Part shown: positions 35,426-41,872 of the stretch, piece by piece | How the letters are laid out: the number at the start of each line of letters is the position of its first letter | How positions within the stretch are numbered: position 1 is the first letter of the stretch | Source of the DNA: Saccharofermentans sp. | GTDB lineage: Bacteria > Bacillota > Clostridia > Saccharofermentanales > Saccharofermentanaceae | Direction: 5' to 3' | Length of the DNA: 64,000 bases | Assembly (NCBI GenBank): GCA_024403675.1 | Contig: JAKSRH010000005.1 | Span: 31,395 to 95,394 of the forward strand | Translations under genes and position numbers: made by a program | Notes under the pieces: model-generated | Told to the model about the DNA's origin: nothing | Database searches by the model: none | Seen by the model: the letters and a program-made list of their open reading frames with translations, nothing else

Positions 35426-37540
35426 ATGGATCAGAATCAGCAGTTATATAATCTGGTAGAGGCAGCTAAAAACGGAGATTCAAATGCTTTTACACAACTA
35501 TACAACTCTTCTTATAAGATGGTATATCTAACTTGCCTAGGACATCTTAAAAACAGAGAAGATGCTGAAGATACAACACAGGAAGTTTTTATTCAGGTAT
35601 ATAACAAGCTCCAGAATCTGGAAAATAATTACACATTCTACGGATGGGTTAAGCAAATAGCTGTTTTTACCAGCATTAATAAGTTCAATTCCAGACATGA
35701 TCACTTATCCTATGATGACACTATCGGTTCAGATGAAAATATTCAGGGTGACGATAACATCGAGATCCTTCCAGATACATATGTATTAAGAGATGAGAAA
35801 CGTAAGATTGTTATGGATATTATGGAGAAGTCTCTGTCTGAGGTTCAGTATCAGACTTTATTCATGTATTACTATGACGATATGCCAATTGACCTTATTG
35901 CCAGATTCATGAATGTCCCTGAAGGAACTGTTAAGACACGACTTAAGAGCGCTAAGGTTAAGGTTAAGCAGGGCATCGAAGAGTACGAAAATAGAACTGG
36001 TGATAGACTGGCAGTTAATGGTGCTATCCCTTCCATTGCACTTATCCTCAAGTCTTCTATTAATTCAACACCAATATCATTTATCCCTTTCTCTGGCTTA
36101 GGTACCACTGGTGCTGCGATGAAGGGTGCTGTAGCTAATGGTGCGAAAGTAGCTGCCACCAAAGGTGTTGGTACGAAAGTTGTTGCATCGCTTCTTGCTG
36201 TTTCTGTGATAGGTGTAGTGGGAGTTGGCGCTTTTCGTCACTTTTCCTCAAAAAATTCCAATTCAAAATCCGATATAAAGACAGAGACTACAGTTTTAGA
36301 ATCAATAGAAGACATTAATGTTGTATCTGATATCGAACCACTTTATGGTATTGGTGACACTTTTACTTTTGGAGAGTATGGTGGCGAAGTTATTAGTTGG
36401 CGTATTCTTGATTATGAGGGCGGAAGTTACTTCGTAATAGCAGAGAATTCTATTAAGGGTATTAAATATAACGAAGCCGAAGCTGACGTTACATGGGAGA
36501 CTTGTACGCTTAGGGCATGGCTTAATAACGACTTTTACAATGAAGCCTTTTCACAGGCAGAGCAGGACAAAATCGTATTAACTAATGTGGTTGCAGAACC
36601 TAATACACATGTTTCATCCAGTGCTGGAAATGACACTCAGGAAAAAATATACGTGCTTAGCATTGACGAAGCAAAAACATATTTTGAAACTAATGAAGAC
36701 AGGATTTGTTATCCTACAGCGTTTGCTCTTGCTGGTGGTGCACACATTAATGATAATGGCGGCTCCTGGTGGTGGCTCCGCTCTCCTGGTGACACACAGA
36801 GTGATGCCACTTTGGTTTATGGTGATGGAACTGTAGATTACGGCGGAGTTAATGTTGATGACACGCTGGTATCTGTTCGCCCAGTAATGTGGGTAAATCT
36901 TGATAATTCAGTAACACCTGTTCCTAATACTGTGATACCAACTCCTACTGAAATTGAAGTTAATCACGATGATAATGACTATAGAATTGGTTCAACTATT
37001 AAGTTAGGTAGATTTGACGATGAAGATATTACATGGCTTGTTCTAGATGAGCAGGATGGTAAGTATCTGGTATTAACAGAATATGCTGTAACAACTGTGC
37101 CTTATGATGCAGAGGGTGATTCTTGTACATGGGAAACCTGTTCTCTCAGAGGATATCTTAACGATGTATTTTTTAATACTGCATTTATAGAATCTGAGAA
37201 GAATATGATTATGACTACAACAGTTGTAACTGAACCTAATCCAGATAGTGAAGCAATTCAAAGTAATGATACTGAAGACAAACTCTTTTTGTTAAGTATT
37301 GCCGAAGTAGAAAGATATTTCCCTGATAACATTTCCCGTCAGTGTTATCCAACTGCGTCTGCTATCGATTCTAATGTAATGGTTTCTGATTACTATGGAA
37401 CATGTTTATGGTACCTACGTAGTACAGGACAATTCTATGAATATGCATGTTTTGTAGGAGATAATGGTGTTATTAGCTATAAAGGTTATAACAATACTAT
37501 GAATTATGGTGTCCGTGTTGCAATGTGGATTGATCCATAA
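35426..37540 (+). CDS. ECF-type sigma factor fused through a membrane helix to two DUF6273-like domains
   Basis: The first 190 residues are a sigma-70 family factor: region 2 (about 12-88, DAEDTTQEVFIQVYNKL, FYGWVKQIA) and region 4 (about 125-182, PEGTVKTRLKSAK). A Gly/Ala-rich stretch leads to one membrane helix (250-270), an Asp/Glu/Ser linker and two outside domains of about 185 residues each (about 305-492 and 518-703). These share a repeated pattern: ISW/ITW..LD, the TWETC(T/S)LR..LN segment, KIYVLSIDEA or its relative, and W.LRS. This matches what I know as DUF6273. The plan suggests a sensor that keeps its own sigma domains at the membrane, perhaps freed by proteolysis. AGGAGG precedes the ATG. 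Confidence 0.88.
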   Translation: MDQNQQLYNLVEAAKNGDSNAFTQLYNSSYKMVYLTCLGHLKNREDAEDTTQEVFIQVYNKLQNLENNYTFYGWVKQIAVFTSINKFNSRHDHLSYDDTIGSDENIQGDDNIEILPDTYVLRDEKRKIVMDIMEKSLSEVQYQTLFMYYYDDMPIDLIARFMNVPEGTVKTRLKSAKVKVKQGIEEYENRTGDRLAVNGAIPSIALILKSSINSTPISFIPFSGLGTTGAAMKGAVANGAKVAATKGVGTKVVASLLAVSVIGVVGVGAFRHFSSKNSNSKSDIKTETTVLESIEDINVVSDIEPLYGIGDTFTFGEYGGEVISWRILDYEGGSYFVIAENSIKGIKYNEAEADVTWETCTLRAWLNNDFYNEAFSQAEQDKIVLTNVVAEPNTHVSSSAGNDTQEKIYVLSIDEAKTYFETNEDRICYPTAFALAGGAHINDNGGSWWWLRSPGDTQSDATLVYGDGTVDYGGVNVDDTLVSVRPVMWVNLDNSVTPVPNTVIPTPTEIEVNHDDNDYRIGSTIKLGRFDDEDITWLVLDEQDGKYLVLTEYAVTTVPYDAEGDSCTWETCSLRGYLNDVFFNTAFIESEKNMIMTTTVVTEPNPDSEAIQSNDTEDKLFLLSIAEVERYFPDNISRQCYPTASAIDSNVMVSDYYGTCLWYLRSTGQFYEYACFVGDNGVISYKGYNNTMNYGVRVAMWIDP

Positions 37541-37569
37541 TTTATACAGAATAAATACAGACTGAAAAT

Positions 37570-37578
37570 TGATATAAT
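37570..37578 (+). promoter_or_regulatory. Extended -10 promoter before the zinc-ribbon/membrane gene cluster
   Basis: TGATATAAT at 37570-37578, 33 bases before the ATG at 37612. No clear -35. No terminator is seen between the sigma-factor stop (37540) and this element, so read-through is also possible. Confidence 0.55.
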
Positions 37579-37611
37579 ATAAATCGAATAACTCATATCC
37601 AAGAGGTAAGT

Positions 37612-38472
37612 ATGAAGACTAATTGTGAGTTTTGTGGATCTGTAATTAATGATTACGATGAGAAATGTACTAATTGTGGTGCGGTAAATGCGCACTACCG
37701 CAAGACTGCTCCAGAACAGCCTAAGACGATTGAGGAATTAAAACTTTGGTATGAGGAGAAAAATCTTCCACCAGAAGAGGTAACACGTTTCTTTATAGGT
37801 AAAGATATTAAGGAGGCAAAGGCCTTTGGTATCTATAAGGATGAAGAGCACGGAACTTTCGTTGTTTATAAGAATAAGGCGGATGGTACACGCGCGGTTC
37901 GTTATGATGGTGCTGATGAGGAGTATGCCGTTAATGAACTTTTCCAGAAGCTTCGCGAAAGGATGAATGAGCAGAAGGCCAAAAATGCCAAGAACAATAG
38001 CAGTAATTTAGGAAAGAAAACAAAGGGTTCTTTCTTTAAGTCCGAAAAATTTATTGTTGGCGCAGTGCTTTTGGGTATTTTTGGAGTAGGTGTTGCATCT
38101 GCTGCATATGATGAACACAAGGTAAATGAGTATCGCAAAAAACATCCTGAATATAATCAGTATTATGAATATGACAATCAGTACTATTATAATCTTGATG
38201 GTGATTTTTATAACTACGATGATGATGAAGGTGAGTGGTATTACTACGGTGAAGCACCTTTTGATGAGGATGATTACAAGGAATATCAGCTTCGTGGCGA
38301 CTATGATGATTACGATATAACAGATTTTGAAGATACTGATTACTTTGATAATTGGTATAATGAGTTTGTTGGAAATGATAGTGACTCTAATTCTGGTGGA
38401 GATGACTGGGACTCTGGTTGGGACGGAGGAGACTGGGATTCCGGTGGAGGAGATTGGGACTCAGATTGGTAA
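37612..38472 (+). CDS. Zinc-ribbon protein with membrane helix and Asp/Tyr/Trp-rich tail
   Basis: The 286 residues have an N-terminal zinc ribbon (CEFC at 5-8 and CTNC at 21-24), a cytoplasmic part with an IEELKLWYEE segment, a Lys/Asn-rich stretch, one membrane helix (about 145-165) and then an outside tail of 120 residues. The tail is dominated by Asp, Tyr and Glu and ends in repeats of GGDWDSG/DDWDSGW. I do not recognise a named family. The zinc ribbon inside and the acidic aromatic tail outside suggest a sensor or a wall-interacting anchor. It is the first gene of a four-gene run. Confidence 0.75.
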   Translation: MKTNCEFCGSVINDYDEKCTNCGAVNAHYRKTAPEQPKTIEELKLWYEEKNLPPEEVTRFFIGKDIKEAKAFGIYKDEEHGTFVVYKNKADGTRAVRYDGADEEYAVNELFQKLRERMNEQKAKNAKNNSSNLGKKTKGSFFKSEKFIVGAVLLGIFGVGVASAAYDEHKVNEYRKKHPEYNQYYEYDNQYYYNLDGDFYNYDDDEGEWYYYGEAPFDEDDYKEYQLRGDYDDYDITDFEDTDYFDNWYNEFVGNDSDSNSGGDDWDSGWDGGDWDSGGGDWDSDW

Positions 38473-38487
38473 AAAGATAGGGATATA

Positions 38488-39642
38488 ATGAATAAGTTAT
38501 GTCAGGGCTGTGGTTCACCACTTGTATTTAATGTATTAAGTCAGAAGCTTTTCTGTAAGACTTGTGGTTCTAGTTGTGATGTGGACCGAACTCCTAATAG
38601 AGAGGTAGAAGAAGAATTACTTACGGCAGCAGATTTTATGAACGCCAGAATTTACAGGTGCGATACCTGTGGTGCGGAAATATCTGCCACTAAGGAAGAA
38701 GTAGCTACTGTCTGTGTTTATTGTGGTAATCCTACAATAGTATTTTCACGTATAGCTAAAAGCAGACGCCCTGAGAAAATAATTCCTTTTTCTATAACTA
38801 AGGAAAAGGCTATCAGCATTATTAAGAAATCAATTAAAGACTGTAAATATGCACCTGGTGATATGAAGAAAATTAATTTTGATTCCATTAGAGGTGTGTA
38901 TATTCCTTTTTATAAGCACAATATTACTGAGCTGGAATCAGTTGTTTATGAAGCCAGAGGTAACGAGGGCTCTATCTATTATAGAGAGAGTTTTGCTGCG
39001 GTATTTGATAAACTTCTTATAGATGGTTCATATCGTCTGGATGATTCTATAAGTCATAAACTGGAACCATATGACATTAAGGAGCTAGAACTTTTCAGTG
39101 AAGATATTCTTATGGGTTTTTATGCAGATATGGCGGACGTGAATGTAATGGAATCCAGAGAAGTAGCTGTAAAACGTGCTGCAGGAGTTCTTCACAGGAC
39201 CAAGTATCTAAACAGAATCTGTCTTATGTCTGACAAGAAAACATCCTATAAGTTTAATGGAAAGTCTACTCTCATGATGCTTCCAGCATGGTTCATGACA
39301 TATAAGAGTGGTGGAAATACCTATACCTTTATGGTTAATGGTCAGACTGGAAAGCTTGTTGGTGGAATACCATGGAATAAAGCCAAATTGGCGGCAGAAA
39401 TTATTGCCAAGACACTTCTTATAGCAGTTCCTATAAGTGTCGCACTTGGATTTTTCTGGACTAACAGAATTGCTCTTATTCTGAGTGAATTTTTCATTAC
39501 GATTGGAATATTTTGGGGAGTAATTCCTCTGGTAAGACTTGTTATGTCAATTATCAGATTCCGAAAAGCAAAGTTAAGCATGTCTTCTAGTTCAAACTCA
39601 GGACTCATATCCTTTGTTAAGAACAGACAGGAGGGACTGTAA
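38488..39642 (+). CDS. TFIIB-type zinc-ribbon membrane protein
   Basis: The 384 residues carry two zinc ribbons (CQGC at 5-8 with CKTC at 23-26; CDTC at 58-61 with CVYC at about 76-79). A central domain follows with IPFSITKEKA, GVYIPFYKH and LPAWFMTYK, then two membrane helices (about 305-325 and 333-355) and a basic, Ser-rich tail. This is the pattern of a group of Firmicute proteins annotated 'TFIIB-type zinc ribbon-containing protein'; no function is known. It follows the previous gene by 15 bases. Confidence 0.75.
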   Translation: MNKLCQGCGSPLVFNVLSQKLFCKTCGSSCDVDRTPNREVEEELLTAADFMNARIYRCDTCGAEISATKEEVATVCVYCGNPTIVFSRIAKSRRPEKIIPFSITKEKAISIIKKSIKDCKYAPGDMKKINFDSIRGVYIPFYKHNITELESVVYEARGNEGSIYYRESFAAVFDKLLIDGSYRLDDSISHKLEPYDIKELELFSEDILMGFYADMADVNVMESREVAVKRAAGVLHRTKYLNRICLMSDKKTSYKFNGKSTLMMLPAWFMTYKSGGNTYTFMVNGQTGKLVGGIPWNKAKLAAEIIAKTLLIAVPISVALGFFWTNRIALILSEFFITIGIFWGVIPLVRLVMSIIRFRKAKLSMSSSSNSGLISFVKNRQEGL

Positions 39643-39643
39643 T

Positions 39644-39901
39644 ATGCCAGATACAAAAATGATTGTAATGATAATTATATCGGTTATATATGCTATTTTT
39701 CTTGGTCTGTCTTATAGTCTTAATTCTGTATCCAAGAAACTTGTTAAGTCTAATGTACATGATGATGAATTAGATATAAAGAATATGTCCACAAAGGGAC
39801 TTATAGATGTTAAGGTAATTCCTCCATCCAAGAAACCTCTGACACCTTTAGATGTTAAGCCAGAAGACCTGGATAAAATAATTAGAAATAAAGGACTTTA
39901 A
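39644..39901 (+). CDS. Small single-pass membrane protein, 85 residues
   Basis: One N-terminal membrane helix (about 6-28) and a 55-residue Lys- and Asp-rich tail with a PPSKKPLTPLD stretch. No family recognised. AGGAGGG lies eight bases ahead of the ATG at 39644, which is one base after the previous stop; an in-frame start 30 bases upstream lies inside that gene and has no site. Probably a partner subunit of its neighbours. Confidence 0.7.
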   Translation: MPDTKMIVMIIISVIYAIFLGLSYSLNSVSKKLVKSNVHDDELDIKNMSTKGLIDVKVIPPSKKPLTPLDVKPEDLDKIIRNKGL

Positions 39902-39905
39902 GCAT

Positions 39906-40565
39906 ATGGAAGACAGCAAGGCCCGTAAATCCAAAATGCCCCAGATAGGTGAGGCAGTATTCAGTATTATTTATCTGGTATTTGGCTTTATATCTGGCGT
40001 AATTATGCTGGCTTCAAGTTCTGGACGTTATGTTATTTATCTTTATGGCTTAATGACATTAATTCTAGCTGGTGGTGATTCTTTCCACCTAGTTCCACGT
40101 ATCATTAACGCACTTAAGGATAAGTTTGCTAAGTATGATTTTTGGGCGGGTTTAGGCCTGTTTGTTTCTTCCATTACCATGACAGTTTTTTATCTGGTTT
40201 TGTATCAGGTGTGGTATGTTATGAATCCTAATACGGGCATATCTAGCGCAGTTGTTTACCTTCTTTATAGTTTTGCTTTTTTGCGTATACTCCTTTGCTT
40301 TGCTCCTAATAACAAGTGGACTTCTGGCGGTAATTTAAGGTGGGGAATTATTCGTAATGTACCTTTTATAGTGGTAGGAATTATTATGGTAATTCTTTTT
40401 GCCATGGTAGGAAACTTTGCCATGGTAGCAGCAATAATTATTAGTTTTGCATGTTACATTCCCGTGGTTCTATGGGCGAAGAAGAATCCTAAGATTGGTA
40501 TGCTCATGATGCCAAAGACAATGGCGTATATGTGGATAATTATTATGGGATTAATGCTTATCTGA
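39906..40565 (+). CDS. Polytopic membrane protein of unknown function, 219 residues
   Basis: About seven hydrophobic helices. Recognisable conserved-looking loops are GGDSFHLVPRI (about 56-66) and CFAPNNKW (about 130-137), which recur in a family of bacterial membrane proteins I have seen without function. It starts four bases after the previous gene, so it completes the operon 37612-40565. The 36-bp palindrome array begins 19 bases after its stop. Confidence 0.7.
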   Translation: MEDSKARKSKMPQIGEAVFSIIYLVFGFISGVIMLASSSGRYVIYLYGLMTLILAGGDSFHLVPRIINALKDKFAKYDFWAGLGLFVSSITMTVFYLVLYQVWYVMNPNTGISSAVVYLLYSFAFLRILLCFAPNNKWTSGGNLRWGIIRNVPFIVVGIIMVILFAMVGNFAMVAAIIISFACYIPVVLWAKKNPKIGMLMMPKTMAYMWIIIMGLMLI

Positions 40566-40584
40566 TTACTGTGGGAGTGTCGAG

Positions 40585-40864
40585 TAGTACTAAATTTCTT
40601 GAAATCCCCAATTAATACTATGCCGTATAGTACTAAAATTTAGAAATTCCCAAATTAATACTATATTTTTGCTGTGGCTGTAGTACGAAATATTAAAAAT
40701 CGATATTTTAGTACTATCGAGGGATAGATTTTAGACCGAGACAGACCGATTTTCGACTAATTTCCTGGTATTACTGCGATTTTGATAGTACTAAAATTCT
40801 AAAAATCAAAAATTAGTACTACAACACGTAGTACTAAAAATAGAAAATCGGAATTCTATTACTA
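40585..40864. repeat. Array of five 36-bp imperfect palindromes, helically phased
   Basis: Units at 40585-40620, 40628-40663, 40681-40716, 40786-40821 and 40829-40864, each exactly 36 bp. All begin TAGTAC(T/G)AAA and end TTA(G/A)TACTA or a close variant, with an (A/G)AAATC-like centre, so all five point the same way although each is nearly palindromic. All have a purine before and a pyrimidine after. Gaps are 7, 17, 69 and 7 bp; start-to-start distances are 43, 53, 105 and 43 bp, close to 4, 5, 10 and 4 turns of B-DNA. A possible degenerate sixth copy is at 40725-40759. The array fills most of the 374-bp gap, which holds no gene. Confidence 0.85.
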
Positions 40865-40870
40865 TTTATG

Positions 40871-40907
40871 AGAACGGCGTAAGAACGGCGTACATTAATG
40901 GTAAAAT
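40871..40907 (+). promoter_or_regulatory. Tandem 11-mer and extended -10 upstream of the PanE-like gene
   Basis: AGAACGGCGTA occurs twice in direct tandem (40871-40881, 40882-40892), immediately followed by an extended -10 TGGTAAAAT at 40899-40907, 33 bases before the ATG at 40940. The 11-bp repeat sits at the -35 position, so it may be an activator site. Confidence 0.45.
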
Positions 40908-40939
40908 TTTGCTATTAGATATTAGGGGAGACCATTAGC

Positions 40940-41869
40940 ATGGAGTACAAAAGTGTAGCGATATTAGGTGCTGGCGCAGTTGGATGTTATGTTCTCTGGG
41001 GACTTTCTCATAAGGATGATGTAGATCTTTGCATTGTGGCAGATGGTGAGCGTAAGGATCGCCTCAGTAGTAGTGGTTTTGTGATTAACGGCGAGAAGTA
41101 TACGCCAATTATTAAGACACCTTCTGAGGCGCACGGTGCAGACCTACTCATTGTGTGTACCAAGTATACTGCGCTTGAGGAAAGTCTTGAGGATATTAAG
41201 GAAATTACAGACAATCATACTGTGGTTATGAGTCTTCTTAACGGTGTAGATAGCGAGGAGGTTATCGCTAGGGTTATCCCTGAAGGTCAGATTGTTCATT
41301 CACTCATTAAGGTTGCCTCCGAGCGTCGTGGTAACGAGGTAAAATTCGATCCTGAGACCACAATCGGCATTATATACGGCGAGAAAGATATGAGTCGCTC
41401 CCAGGAAAGAATCCAGGCGCTCGACAATCTTTTCAGCAACACGGGAATTCACTACAGAAGTACAGATGTTATTCTAAGCGAGATATGGAGCAAATTCCGA
41501 CTTAATGTTGCTAACAATCAGCCTCAGGCTATGATTAGCTGCGGTGTGGGTGCGTATCAGGATAGTGAACACGTGGCGTTCATTCAGGGCAAGTTAAGAG
41601 ACGAAGTAGATGCAGTTGCTAAGGCAAAGGGTGTCGACATTTCTCTTGCAGATGCATCCTCCTTTAGAGGTTCCAAGGTGCAAAAGCGCGCTAGATATTC
41701 CACGCTTCAAGACTTGGATAATAAACGTCACACTGAGGTGGATGTATTTGCCGGAAGTATGGTGAAGATGGGCAAGGAACTTGGGGTTCCTACGCCATAT
41801 AATGAGTTTACATATCACATGATTAAGGCACTTGAAGAGAAAAACGACGGGCTTTTTGATTATGAATAA
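40940..41869 (+). CDS. Ketopantoate reductase family protein (PanE/ApbA)
   Basis: NADPH-dependent reductase fold. The 309 residues start with the GAGAVGCYV dinucleotide loop (10-18), have LLIVCTKY (about 69-76), SLLNGVDSEE (about 98-107) and the helical C-terminal domain with WSKFRLNVANNQ (about 183-194), which carries the catalytic Lys (K185) of the family, and a late TPYNEF. Such proteins make pantoate for coenzyme A or act on other 2-keto acids. No other pantothenate genes are near, so panE itself is not certain. Confidence 0.85.
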   Translation: MEYKSVAILGAGAVGCYVLWGLSHKDDVDLCIVADGERKDRLSSSGFVINGEKYTPIIKTPSEAHGADLLIVCTKYTALEESLEDIKEITDNHTVVMSLLNGVDSEEVIARVIPEGQIVHSLIKVASERRGNEVKFDPETTIGIIYGEKDMSRSQERIQALDNLFSNTGIHYRSTDVILSEIWSKFRLNVANNQPQAMISCGVGAYQDSEHVAFIQGKLRDEVDAVAKAKGVDISLADASSFRGSKVQKRARYSTLQDLDNKRHTEVDVFAGSMVKMGKELGVPTPYNEFTYHMIKALEEKNDGLFDYE

Positions 41870-41872
41870 TCT

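Noticed and set aside
40585..40864. CRISPR array: five 36-bp repeats
   Set aside because: The gaps are 7, 17, 69 and 7 bp, repeats are only moderately alike, each is a near-palindrome, and no cas gene is near.
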